Counted from the stretch's first letter, positions 51,170 to 63,300 are shown. The stretch: DNA of 64,000 bases from Sipunculus nudus (GCA_026874595.1 CM049321.1:2540479-2604478); one strand, 5' to 3'. The notes: a model not told the origin generated them from the sequence alone. Numbers and translations are program-made.

Positions 51170-51800
51170 GCATGGGGCTGACCTGGCTTAGGTGAGAAAG
51201 GCAGTTGCCCTGAGTGAACTGTGACAAATTTGCTGGCTCAGTCTACTGCACTGAGTGAAATCATGACCTGCACCTGGCTAGACTGAGTGACCTTTTGACC
51301 TGTACCTGGCTGCACTGAGTGAACTCTTGACCTGTTGCATAATCTGACACAGTCGGCACTTTGCCAAAGCTATAAATAGATCCAAGCTGAACTTTGGTGC
51401 CAAATCTGATGCAGTATGCAGTCTGCCAATGCTATAAATAGAATGCAGCTACTGCATTGAGTGAACTCCTGACCCATACCTGGCTGCACTGAGTGAACTC
51501 TTGATCTGCTGCCTAATCTGATACAGTTGGCAGTCTGACAGAGCTATAAATAGATCCAGACTGACCTCTAGCCTGTTGCCAAATCTGAAATAGTAGTCAC
51601 ACCTTTGCATAAGCTCGTGCAGGGGCCCTGCCCTGAGGGGCATGACACCCATGAAGTGTTCACATGGTGCCCATGAGGTGTTCACATGTCACCCATGAGG
51701 TGATCACATGCCTTGTGCTTGGCTGCACTGATTGAACTCTTGACCTATATCTGGCTGCACTGAATGAACTCATGATCTGTTGCCAAAACTGAAACAGTTG
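51170..51800. repeat. Tandem array with CTGCACTGAGTGAACTCTTG units and three TATAAATAG boxes
   Basis: The block CTGGCTGCACTGAGTGAACT followed by CTTGACCTGTTGC, AATCTGA.ACAGT, GGCAGTCTG and GCTATAAATAGATCCA recurs with variations. TATAAATAG is at 51371, 51433 and 51545. 51640-51715 is a smaller CACCCATGAGGTGTTCACATG repeat. Confidence 0.8.
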
Positions 51801-52229
51801 GCAGTTTCTCAACCTATTTAAAGATACACAATCTTGGCCTGTTGGTAAAACTGTTTACACATACTAAAAGACTTTGGCTATATTCATAAACTTGTTATCA
51901 AAATATCTAGAATGATAAAAGATGCAGTCCTTTTATTGTTAAAGGTCCAATAATTCTGCCAAAAATCATTCAAGTAAACTTGAGCAAAGACCACCTAAGA
52001 GTAATTTTTGTGCAATGTTACATAGGTTATAATTAAAACAATCATTTTGTAGAAGAACAGTTCTGCAGTCCTCAGTTTGAAATAGACATAATAATGGCCA
52101 TAAGACCAACTTAAGCTTTTCTGATATGATTGAAAGAACCATGTTCTTTTGAAAAATTGAACAATTCAACTTGAAAGTTTCATCATAAACATTTCAAGCT
52201 GAAAGAGGCTAAAATTGTGAGGTTTTGCC

Positions 52230-54330
52230 CATAAAAAACAGGTCAATGTAGGTGGCACTACAAAATCTGCAACTTCAAATATGAGTCATGTGACCATCAT
52301 TTGCACAATACTTGGTAGTTCTAGCTTCTGTCATTTCTGAGAGTACTATGTCGGTAAGCTTACTTGGCCAAGTGACTGTTCAAATTCATGTAACGCCACT
52401 AAAATTCATCGAATGCAAACCATTTGAACAAACTTGAGAGGGCTTGCCTCTGGGATCATTTCTTTAAAATATTGAAAAATTTGGCTTGACCATTTACAAG
52501 AAGACTTTAAAAGTTTTTCAGCCTTTTCCCTATAATATCTAAGTAAATGCAGATAGCAAAAAAATAAGCAAAATCCCACAAAATTTTATATGTGACAGAT
52601 TATTGAATAAAATCTGGGGCTGGTAGCTCCTGCTATTCCTGAGAAATTATGGGTTAATGTACAGATGACCAATGACCCCCGTACAAAAAAAGGTCAATGC
52701 AGGTGGCACCACCAATACCTAAATTTCATATATGACTCATGTGACCAACACTGGCATAAAATTTGGTGATGATAGCTCTGGCCATTTCTGAGACTGTCAT
52801 TTTAGTGTGCTTTTTTGGACAGATGACTAAGTTCAACTTCCTGTAACTCGGCAAAAATTCAATGAACTTGAACCATTCAAACAAACTTGAGAGAGATGAT
52901 ATAAAAGATTATTTCTGTGAAATATTAAATAATTTGGCTTGACAGTTTCAGAGGAGAAGATTTTTAAAGGTTTTTAGCTTTTTCTCTAAAAAATCTAAGA
53001 AAATGCAGAATTTTTCAGATGGCTAATTTTTTGCATTAAATTTCATGATGCTAGTATGTTTACCAATTATTAATAATCCATGTACAGCCGTCTTTATCCA
53101 CAGAGAGCTGTATACCTGTGATTGTAAACATTGCCTGGCATGAGAAATATCTAAAATCATGAATCTACATTTTTAAAACCTTTTAAAAAAACATTCTTGT
53201 CAATATTAACCATAGATAACCTGAAATCTAAATGTCTATACAGGCATGATGCAACGGATGCTGATAAACTGGTGCCAGGCTAGATATATCTGCTTCACAC
53301 AGCTAACCTGGTAAAATGACTCAATTCAATCTTTATAATTCAGCCAAAATTCATTCTTTGGAACCATAATAGACAATTATTAAAAGAATTATTCAGGGAA
53401 TTATTCTTGTAAAATATTAAACAAATTGGCCTCAGTGGCATCAGTCAAAAATTGTTTTACAGGTTTATAACTCATATGGGAAAATACAGCAAAATGGCTA
53501 AGTTAAGCTTCCCATAACTCAGCCAAAAATCACTGAACCAAAACCATTTGAACAAACTTGAATTAGCAATATCTAAGGATAATAATGTGTGAGATTTAAG
53601 AATTTGGCCCAGTGATTTTTGAGAAGAAGGTCTTTGTAGCCACTGAGCTAAAATGGGCTGTTACAGCATATGACTAAATTTAGCTTCCCATAACTCAGCC
53701 AAAAGTCACTGAACTGAGACCATTTGAACAAACTTCAGAAAGCACTACCCTAGGCTCATTTCTGTGCGATATTACTCAATTTGGCCATATGGTTTCAGAG
53801 AAGAAGTTTTTTGTAGCCGTCATTATGTTACGGTCACTGATGACCCCCCTACAATAAATGCTGATGCAGGTGGCGCCACCTATACCTCAAATTCAGATAT
53901 GACTCATGTGACCAACATTGGCATAAAATCTGGTGATGACAGCTCCAGCTGTTTCTTAGATTGTAATTTTAAAATGCTTTTTTGGACAGATGACTAAGTT
54001 CAACTTCCTGTAACTCAGCCAAAAATCACTGAACTTAAACCATTCAAACAAACTTGAGAAAGATTGTTCCAGGAATCATTTCTGTGAAATATTTGACAAT
54101 TTGGCTGAACAGTTTCGGAGAAGAAGATTTTTAAAGGTTTTTGCTTTTTCCCTATAAAATTTACTAAAATGCAGTTAGCCAAAAAACAAGCAAAATCTGA
54201 TTGAGTTTTTCAGATGACTAATTTTTTGCATAAAATTTCGTGATGCTAACTCATGCCATTTTCAAGTTAGTATGGGTTAACGTACAGACGACGGACGACA
54301 GACGGCTCACAGGTTCGCTAAAAAAAACTA
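52230..54330. repeat. Tandem array with CTTCC(T/C)(G/A)TAACTC.GCCAAAA units
   Basis: Repeating order: a GGTGG(C/A).CCACC core (52251, 52697 and a perfect one at 53869-53880), GACTCATGTGACCAACATTG, GTAACTCAGCCAAAAATCAC, ACCATTTGAACAAACTTGAG, TTCTGTGAAATATT and GAGAAGAAG. The array ends with a GACGACGGACGACAGACGG run. Noncoding, plus orientation. Confidence 0.85.
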
Positions 54331-54779
54331 CTTATATTGTGAGGAAGGATATTCAGTTCAACCATGGCATGAGCAAACAAATCAAAATTTCATCAGTGGA
54401 CTTAAAAATGACTGTTTGAAGCTGACATTTGATTAAAGAGTCAGAAAAGCTTAAACATTCAATGGATTTTTAACAAAAAGAAAACACTGATCTTTCACTT
54501 GTTTTCATGTCTGTTCACATATTAATTTTGATAAAATGGACAGGAAAAATTAATCCAAGAAAGTTTTAACCCAACAAATAGTATTTCAGGTCAAAATCAA
54601 ATATTGTTTTCTTGTAGGCATAACATTATGTTGGTAGTTCATGCCTGTATATAAACTATAATTTAGAGGGGCCCAATCACCAATAAAGCAAGTCGAGTTA
54701 ACACGAAAAATAGTTTCTTTCCTTTGAAATAAATCAGTACCTGCCAAAATTTTGCCTTGAAACCGTTTGCTTACTCCTG

Positions 54780-54985
54780 TACGCAAGTGTTAAAAACAGT
54801 GAACCAGGCGCAATCGCAGGTGTAAACATAAACACCGGGCATTGGGCCGTGTGCTGCGCGGGGCCACAACACGTGCCAATCAGGAGATGCTCTGACTGAC
54901 TTGGCTAAAATATATAATGCATGTTCCCACTGCCTAAAACACAGCGTGCTGCCCCTCTTAAACGGACCTCCTGTCACGCGGCCAT
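54780..54985. other. CpG-richer island with CCAAT and E-box
   Basis: About 200 bp with many CG pairs in an otherwise CG-poor region. On the minus strand it reads CTGATTGGCACGTG, an inverted-CCAAT-like box fused to a CACGTG E-box. It could be a promoter (one candidate for ICA1) or a transposon end. Confidence 0.3.
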
Positions 54986-54999
54986 TTTTTTAAGAAATG

Positions 55000-55112
55000 A
55001 ACTAGAATACGGGTAGTCGACAAGCGACTACATGTATCCACCTAAATCAGAGTGGAACGGGTGAAGTGAGGCATGGATTGAGTGGCAAGGGAAAATTAAG
55101 TGTTGCATATTA
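55000..55112. repeat. Second copy of the repeat next to ICA1 exon 6
   Basis: Same orientation and about 90% identical to 25404-25523. It carries the perfect stem-loop GTAGTCG-ACAAG-CGACTAC. The palindrome array starts just after it. Confidence 0.8.
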
Positions 55113-55127
55113 GCATGGATGTCTGCA

Positions 55128-56790
55128 GCCAAATTGTGTATGTAGGTTGCCCCCCATACCACAAAATCCAGAAAGCCGTCCAAGTTGTATACATATGCAA
55201 AATTTAAGGCAGATAAGTCAAACCACTACATGTATATGAATGATTTTAGCCCATGGCAGACAAACAGATGGACGCTGAGCAAAAATGGTTGCAGGTGACG
55301 CCACCAGTTTTGCGTATGATAGAGCTATGTGAGAACTATACACATGCAAAACTTTGGCCCAATCGGTCAAACGGTTCCCAAGATATGAGCTTGGATGTCT
55401 GCTGCATAAACTAGAATGCAGGTGGCGCCACCTGTCATAAAATCAAGAGAGCTGTCGGGGATGTATAAACCTGCAAAATTTTAGGCAGATATGTCAAACC
55501 ACTGCCAAGATATGAGTGATTTTATCCAATGGGTAGACAAACAGACAGGAGCTGAGCAAAAATGGCTGCAGGTGGCGCCACCAGTTTTGCGTATGATGAA
55601 GAGCTATGTGAGATCTATACACATGCAAAATTTTGGCCCAATCGGTCAAACGGTTCCCGAGATATGAGCTTGGATGTCAGCAGTGTAAACGTGAATGTAG
55701 GTGGCGCCACCTGTCATAAAATCAGAAAAGCTATCCAGGATGTTTACCCATGCCGAATTTCAGGTGAATTAGTCTAGTCACTGCAGAGATATGAGTGATT
55801 TTAACCCAAGTCAGACGAACAGATGGACACTTTGCAAACATGGTTGCAGGTGGCGCCACCATTTTTTGTGTATGTTATAAAGCTCTCCAAGGGCTATATT
55901 TGTGCAAAAAAAATTTTCTGATCGGTCAAACGGTTCCCGAGATATGAGCTTGGATGTCTGCAGCGTAAACGTGAATGAAGGTGGCGCCACCTGTCATAAA
56001 ATCAGAAAAGCTATCCAGGATGTGTTCGCATGCCGAATTTCAGGTGAATTAGTCTAGTCACTGCAGAGATATGAGTGATTTTAACCCAAGGCAGACGAAC
56101 AGATGGACACTGTGCAAACATGGTTGCAGGTGGTGCCACCATTTTTTGTGTATGTTATAAAGCTCTCCAAGGGCTACATTTGTGCAAAAAAATTTTCCTG
56201 ATCGGTCAAACGGTTCCCGAGATATGAGCTTGGATGTCTGCAGCGTAAACGTGAATGTAGGTGGCGCCACCTGTCATAAAATCAGAAAAGCTATCCAGGA
56301 TGTGTAAGCATGCCGAACTTCAGGTGAATTAGTCAAGTCACTGCAGAGATATGAGTGATTTTAACCCAAGGCAGACGAACAGATGGATACTGTGCAAACA
56401 TGGTTGCAGGTGGCGCCACCATTTTTTGTGTATGTTATAAAGCTCTCCAAGGGCTACATTTGTGCAAAAAGATTTTCCTGATCGGTCAAACGGTTCCCGA
56501 GATATGAGCTTGGATGTCTGCAGCGTAAACGTGAATGTAGGTGGCGCCACCTGTCATAAAATCAGAAAAGCTATCCAGGATGTTTACACATGCCAAATTT
56601 CAGGTGAATTAGTCTAGTCACTGCAGAGATATGAGTGATTTTAACCCAAGGCAGACGAACAGATGGACACTGTGTAAACATGGTTGCAGGTGGCGCCACC
56701 ATTTTTTGTGTATGTTATAAAGCTCTCCAAGGGCTACATTTGTGTAAAAAAAATTTCCTGATCGGTCAATCGGTTCCCGAGATATGTGGG
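55128..56790. repeat. Tandem array centred on the palindrome GGTGGCGCCACC
   Basis: The palindrome, exact or with one change, sits at 55294, 55421, 55571, 55700, 55849, 55980, 56129, 56260, 56409, 56540 and 56689. Spacing alternates about 131 and 149 bp, so the unit is 280 bp made of two diverged half-units. One continues ACCATTTTTTGTGTATG, the other ACCTGTCATAAAATCAG; both end in GAGATATGAG. The last 280-bp units are almost identical. Spurious ORFs of 70 codons recur at 280-bp steps. The array ends in ACGGACGCAGAGCGCAG. Confidence 0.95.
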
Positions 56791-57796
56791 TTTATGTGTG
56801 GAAACAGACGCACAAACGGACGCAGAGCGCAGAGGAAAGGTCAGAGGTCAAAACAAAATCGGGGCGCAGCAGTTCACATGTGACCCGAACACAATCCCGG
56901 GTTTCATAAAATTCCGCCCAGCGGTTACGGAGGAGTTCTCCGGACACCTACACGGCGGCGGCGGCGGCGGCGTGCAGCTGAAAACATAGTATCCGCAAAA
57001 CTCTGTTTTGGCGGATACAATGACAGACTGTTTACCAACACGCAGGGTTATAACATGGTGTAAAACCGTCGTATGCAAGGAAATGAGACTGTGTGCTGGA
57101 ATGGTTTTACTGGGAAACATTTGTATAAAGCAAAACTGTACTGATAGTGTGAAAGAATAGGAATAATATTGCTCCTGATTATGTCCCTTTAATGTTTATA
57201 GTATGTGAAAGAATGTCTTCCAACTGGATTCAAAATAGGCTCGGCCTGACTTCTCAAGACAATAACCAGAGGTGTACAAATTCCAAAATAAATAAGCATG
57301 AGGGAAGAAACTTTGTTAAAATGTATGCAAGTTTTATTATTGTATACATTAAGAATCATATACACTGCAGTGTGTATGGTGGTAGAACCGTTATCTTGTA
57401 CTTTATCATTGCACCATGAAGAAACTGGTGAAAACCCAGTTTACATTTTAAGTTCATATAGTACACCTTATCATGCATGTATGAGCTAATTTCCATTAAA
57501 AATAAAACAAGAACTGTTCAAGAATCGTTGTTGCATTTTCGCGATCTCACAAGAACCTATATCAAATCTTTGGCAAAGCCATATACCTGTGTGTATTATA
57601 AAATGAGAATAAGTCATGAGTTTGTGACATTTTCTTATATAATGATAGGCCCCCACACACAGCATAGGTGGTTTAGATAAATTTAAGGCTTACATTTCCC
57701 TATATCTGCAAGGATGTAATCTATTAAAAAAGTTCTCTCTGTTTTAACCTATTTCCATACAAGTATTGATCACACTAAATAAGAAGGACATTCTCA

Positions 57797-57895
57797 ATTG
57801 GCCGATTATTCCCGAGGGTTTCATTTTCAGGATTATTTCCCATTCGCGAATATCGCGAAATTAAAACCCTCGCGAACAAAAAGGCAACCACAGTA
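57797..57895. mobile_element. MITE right arm of the TACTGTGGTTGGC family
   Basis: GAGGGTTTCATTTTCAGGAT, ATTCGCGAATATCGCGAAAT, AAAACCCTCGCGAACAAAAA then GGCAACCACAGTA. This is the best preserved end and shows the CG-containing ancestral form. Confidence 0.75.
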
Positions 57896-57899
57896 TTTC

Positions 57900-59280
57900 A
57901 ACACATAGGGTCTCTGTCCACGTTCTAACATGCTTTCTGTGTTCTCATGCATTTTTTATGTAATATGGTCAGAAGTTTTTAGATGATTCTACAATGCGAG
58001 AAAAAACACTATCTTTATGTTAGCAAAATGTTAAACTGTAAGGGCCCCGAAAGTCTGATGCCATACGATACCCATGTCAGAAGCTTTACTGGATATTACT
58101 GGGCAAGCCCATTGCAATTATGGACAAAATATAATGATCTGTAGCTTTTTGACTAATAATAACTTTTAAACCAGGAATACATCCCACATGATATGTGTCC
58201 CTTTTTTTAGTACAAATTTTTAATTTTGCTTTTTATACTTACCAATGTGTTTTCAATGGACTGTCTCCAGAATTTTCATGCATATAATCCAATTTCATAT
58301 TTATTAAAGTTCTGTTATATGTGTGACTAGTGTGTCCTTTTTTTGAATAAATATTTCACTATATTCACATATACGTGCATGTAAGTTTAACCATGATGTA
58401 TCATTACATCCATATACATATACTTATGCATTAAACAGGGTTGTCATATGGTTGTATACTAACAACAACTCTTATCAGTCTTTTTTAATGTGCAGGTTAT
58501 CTTATAATTAACACAGCTGGACTATTATATGGTTGGTGCAATTATGGGAAACCAAGAAACATTTTATCAGATTTTTTATTTCATTTTCTGCAAAAACGAT
58601 GAAGGGCCCGAGTATACAATCCGGTCTTCATTTCCAAGATGCGTCTAAACTGACTGGACCATTCCATATTGGAAGTAAGCAACATAAGCCATGACATGCC
58701 TGATGATATGACATCGACATGCCTCATACTTCTCCATTACATGTATCCTAAACATCATTACGTCCGTCTGTATGCACCCATAAACTCATCCATATAGACC
58801 GGATCCTATACTTGCTCCCTATGAAGCATCCCTTGGCAGATTCCAATAAACGCTGTTTATACGATAAAGCAATTAATAATATCTAGTGATATTTTTAAAA
58901 TTTGATTGAAACTGATGTTATAATATAATATTAAATTTTAACATATAGTTTAGTTGTATTTACTTAAGTGTCCATAAAATTGTCTGCAAAAATGTACTTC
59001 ATATTGCCTGGATTGGAGTAAATGTATTAAGACCTCTGACATCTGAATTTTGGCATCCAAGTTTTCAGACTATAGCAGTAATGTCAATATAATTTATCAA
59101 TAATAATATATTGAGGAATTGACGTGATTGTGAACTGGTATGTGAGATAGCATTTACCTTGTAACACTAAAATAACACTAATTAATGAAAACTGCTGTAT
59201 AACAACCTTATTATGCCTTTTAAAAATAATGTGCTTTATATCCCTTTACTATTACACCCGCGTATACACCCATATACAGT
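57900..59280. other. Upstream region, no gene
   Basis: Only a weak inverted pair (GTATACAATCCGGTCT near 58612 and AGACCGGATCCTATAC near 58797) suggests a small foldback. No coding sequence recognised. Confidence 0.4.
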
Positions 59281-59286
59281 GACAGT

Positions 59287-59332
59287 GACACTTGTCATTT
59301 TGACAAGTGTCCAACGGTGTTGGCAACACCGT
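59287..59332. repeat. Two back-to-back perfect hairpins
   Basis: GACACTTGTCA (59287-59297), loop TTT, exact complement to 59311; two bases later ACGGTGTT (59314-59321), loop GGC, AACACCGT to 59332. Flanked by CAGTGACAGTGACA on the left and further weak pairing (ACTGGTATAAACCGGT) on the right. Confidence 0.9.
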
Positions 59333-59508
59333 AACACTGCTAACAGATCCATCACCAATACTGGTATAAACCGGTGTAAATGCATAGGAAAATGGGGTAC
59401 ATATATTTGGAGAATCATTATATTGTATTTCTTGTTCAACTGTGTTACTTACGTAAGAGTCTGCAGCTTTATTTATTACGATGAGATGATATTTACGGCC
59501 CTTCCCAC

Positions 59509-59640
59509 CTGTTTACTTCAGTAAACGAAAACGGCCATGTTGGCTGCTCACGAAGATCTCCGAACGATTCCGAATATAAGGTCAAGGACTTATTTTAGTA
59601 TCTTTTAGGGACACACGATGGCGCTTCACTGACTTGAGTT
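59509..59640 (-). promoter_or_regulatory. Candidate noncoding first exon / promoter of ICA1
   Basis: Minus strand reads GAGCAGCCAACATGGCCGTT with several CG pairs and then a donor AACAG/GTGGGA at 59509. The AACATGG context would give a six-codon upstream frame (MAVFVY). It is the right strand and phase-free for splicing to 43011. Evidence is composition and one donor only. Confidence 0.25.
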
Positions 59641-59739
59641 GCGCAAACCATTTTGCTCCGTCAAAATAATGACTCCATGAGACAAATTCTCAAATACTTT
59701 CTTACAATAATTCAGTTTCCAGTGGCGTCAATTTATCTT

Positions 59740-59847
59740 CAAGGGGGGGGGGGATGACTCGCAATGGTGGGGGGGGGGGGGGGGGATGACAGGCGTGGGG
59801 GTAGTTAAAATTGGGATAAAACAGACATGTTTATACATACATACATA

Positions 59848-59906
<59 letters not shown>

Positions 59907-59910
59907 TATA
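59740..59910. repeat. G runs and TA microsatellite
   Basis: Two G runs (59743-59752 and 59769-59784) in a block starting CAGTGGCGTCAATTT, which resembles a transposon end, then an uninterrupted TA run from about 59845 to 59898. Confidence 0.8.
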
Positions 59911-60329
59911 CCTTTTATTGTCCGTGTGACATATCGAATATATATATATCTTATGTATAAGGTTTTATAAATAAGGTGTATGCATGTTAATTCTAAACCA
60001 TTTATCTATTAATATTTCATAAAAAAAACTTATAAATGGAACCAAAGTCTATATAAATTCTATTTATTTATATATTACATTATATATACAAAAGAACATA
60101 AATAAAAAAATTAAAACATTTTTTTTCAATCTTACACTTTCATGTTTTTAGACACTTTTAGATTTTTTTCATAGTTTTTGAACGTACTGGTATGTCTTAC
60201 AAGTAACATATGACACAACTTAATGTGAAGTTCGTTTTGAAATAAATTTTTAATGGGAAAACGTCGCCTAAAAATCTTAACATGAGTTATCTTCTTTTTT
60301 TTCTGACTATATACATGCATGTTTCTCAT

Positions 60330-60415
60330 AGGGCTGTATCAATATTTCGATACATATCGATACGATACATCGATACGGCTATCGATACGCTGTGCTTACT
60401 GTATCGTGGTACCGA
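60330..60415. repeat. ATCGATAC-rich short repeat
   Basis: AGGGCTGTATCAATATTTCG followed by several CGATAC words, typical of the terminal part of some DNA transposons. No second end identified. Confidence 0.5.
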
Positions 60416-61110
60416 TGAATCACAAAAACTGCTTACAAATATAGGCCCTAGATATAAGTCAGACAACCCTAATTTAAACTATAATCTGAGTTATTTTTAA
60501 AGCTTATGCTGCTTTTTACTTATTATACTGACCTTTTAAGAATCAAACAAGATCACGCATTGTCGTATTATTGACTGGATGAGGAATGTGTATACATTTC
60601 TCAGTGCTTTCATGACAAGCGATGATAGACTAACATATCATGGTCTTTTTATTTGTTTAGAAAAAAAAACTTTACCAAGGAAGCTGTTGATCAGAATTTA
60701 TACACAAAGAAAAATGAAGCGTATCGCCAGAGTAGATCAGTATGTAATTTATCTAAATATATTCTCAGGAGAAATTCTATAAAATCAATCAAATTCATGT
60801 GACATTAAATCAATATTTTACAAGGTAACATAAAAGTGTAGGCCTAATAGACCTCTTACGCATTTGTGACTCTGTTTCAACCCTCATATGTTTAGTTACA
60901 TCCTATGGTAAAATAAAATCCCTTGAATAACAACAAGAAAGAACACATATTTAACAGACAATTAGTTTTAAGTAATGTTGATTGGATATGGGGTCTATAT
61001 ATCAGGTCTGGGCGAGTCCCGTATCCGCCGATTGTCAACAACAAGTGTGATGAGGGCCATCTTGATAGACACATGCTCTCACGGGCCCGCATGGGTACTG
61101 GGTAAACGCC
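60416..61110. other. No gene recognised
   Basis: AT-rich, short frames only; no family, repeat unit or element end that I can support. Confidence 0.35.
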
Positions 61111-61111
61111 G

Positions 61112-61262
61112 GTAGCACCCAGGGGCGGATCAAAGATTTAGGAAAGGGGAGGTTCAAACCAAGGAAGGCGAAATGTAAACCTAAAAAAAAAATTGATTTG
61201 AAACCCTAACAATTTTTTTTTTGCAAAAATAAAAAAAGGGGGGGGGGGGGGGGGGAGAGGTC
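61112..61262. mobile_element. One-sided transposon end with G run
   Basis: CAGGGGCGGATCAAAGATTT followed by AGGAAAGGGGAGG and a long G run (61226-61255) resembles the common CAGGGGCGGATCCAGG ends of hAT-type elements. The other end was not found. Confidence 0.4.
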
Positions 61263-61789
61263 CTAAAGAAAACCTGATTGGTGTCTACATTTGCACGTCT
61301 GGTGGTTTGGCCCTTTGCTGCCCGTTGATCGTAATGCATGACCCGTACGTTACTTCACAACCGCCTGTGCTTTAAATTGTCACCTGTTCTAGAAAGACAA
61401 CGTTCTGGGAATACCAGTACTTCACCATGTGAATGGAACCTGACTCGTTTGTTTTTACCTGGTGTGTGGTTTCGTTTTTGTCCAAAGGCGGCGTTAGTGT
61501 TAACATTGGGCAAGAGAACGACCACCGATTAATCGTGAACTTAATAAAGGAATAACGATCGATAGTGAAAAGTACACTACATATGAAAATAATATGGGAA
61601 AGAAGCATAATATTACAAAGTTATACAATATATCCTAATTTTTATTGCTGCTGAATCACAAAAGAACACATTGTTCTTAACCCAGATCCCCGTTGCCCTA
61701 TAGACGATATATACCGGGGTTATGTCAGCGCTAAGGACAAATGCGCCGTCTTCCACAATGTGTTTTACCACGCTTGGCTTGGTCCCTAC

Positions 61790-61832
<43 letters not shown>

Positions 61833-62880
61833 ATATTAAGTTGGGGAAAACCGTGTTATGGATCCCGTATCATAGAGATAGTGCTGTGAAAACCAACCAC
61901 AATATATGGCAGTTACTTCCACTCTTCCAACTATATAATACAAGAATAAGAAGAATGTATGAAGTGAAATAAACATTAAAAAAAGTCTGATACGGGGGCG
62001 CAAACCCTGCGCGGAAGTTTTTAAAATTGATATAGGAAGAAAGTTGGTGCAATAGAATGTTAATTAAACCTGAACATCGTGGTAGTGCTGTCCCTGACTA
62101 TATACGTTTATATATAACGAACAAAAATGCCCAAATCCCCTCGATCTACTTTGGTTTACTGACATCTTTCAGGGAAATGGCACGTGGAGTGACGTCATTG
62201 TCCTCTGTGATGTCATGACTCGCACTCCAAAGTTGGCCATATCGCAATATGCTACGTCCTAATGTGAACATATGTGCTATAACCCCCCCCCCCCCAAAAA
62301 AAACCCCACTAATTCCGTGTTATTCATGCTTAGATTTACAACAGAATTGGACTTCGTGGACACTCGCAGTGCCAAACTGTATGATACATTTCATTCAGAT
62401 CCATTATACCGTCTCCATATCTAAATCGTCCGGACTCACACGCACATCTTCACACACTACACAGAATCGAGTTAAAACAATAACCCTGGCTTCGCGCAGG
62501 GTTTATAAATACTCAAGGATAAAAAATTGTAGTTGCGGATTTTTCGAGAACAGGACTGATAAGTGCACATATCTACTGGTAAACCTGGCAATCACATGCA
62601 ATATGCGTACTATTCTCGATGACAGACACGATAAGGGTACAAGTGTATATTTAATTTGACATAATCATTAAGTTAGCACATAGTCTAATGCTATATCGCA
62701 CCCCAAGGACAGTAACCCTGTAACTCACTTTTTGTAAACAATGGCAGAAATGAGGAAAAACTGATATGAAAATCATACTTTAGGAATTTTCTGAAACATC
62801 CTTCATACTTTAGAAATCAAATTCAGTATGAGAGTCAGTGCTGGTAAGGTGACTAATATTGTCTGTGATTTGTATTAATG
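61263..62880. other. CpG-richer right flank with TA run and promoter-like motifs
   Basis: TA microsatellite at 61793-61829. CACGTG (62181), TGACGTCA (62190-62197) and TGATGTCA (62208-62215) are packed in 35 bp. A plus-strand 136-codon frame (62249-62659) has no family I recognise. Poly-C/poly-A at 62283-62305. Confidence 0.4.
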
Positions 62881-62903
62881 CATGCATCACATTCTTAATT
62901 AAT

Positions 62904-63300
62904 TTACCAATTAGTGAGATACAGACTTATTGCATTGGATAATAATTTACACTGAAATTCATATTTCTACAACTAAATAATTTATTTTTCTGTGCCCCAA
63001 TAGGCCCCTCGGTAAGTCTTCTCGTAGAATCTTCAAAAAAAATTTTTATCAATCGTAGATTTGCATGAGTAATTAGATAATTTGCATATTTAAACCCATT
63101 TGCCAATTGGTGAGATACAGACTTATTGCACTGGAAAATAATTTAAGACTGAAATTCATATTTCTACAACAAAAAAAATTATTTTTGTGCCCCAATAGGC
63201 CCCTTGGTAAGTGTTCCCGTAGAAACTTGAAATAAATGTTTATCAATCTTAGATTTGCATGTGTAATTAGATAATTTTCATATTCAAACCCTGAAAGGTG
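62904..63300. repeat. Tandem duplication, ~195-bp period
   Basis: CCAATTAGTGAGATACAGAC... CCCCAATAGGCCCC... TTGCATGAGTAATTAGATAA is present twice (from 62907 and 63103) with about 90% identity, ending GAAAGGTGGCATATTCCTTTA. It accounts for most of the minus-strand 152-codon frame at 63073-63531. Confidence 0.85.

Noticed and set aside
56058-56550. Two nearly identical 70-codon frames starting MAPPTFTFT
   Set aside because: They repeat exactly with the 280-bp array period and the start arises from the palindrome; repeat artefacts.
55128-56790. CRISPR-like regular spacing of a short palindromic repeat
   Set aside because: Eukaryotic context, and the 'spacers' are themselves only two alternating, nearly identical sequences; it is a dimeric tandem repeat.
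62249-62659. 136-codon plus-strand frame
   Set aside because: Contains a poly-C/poly-A tract at its start and shows no family; probably chance in a CG-richer stretch.
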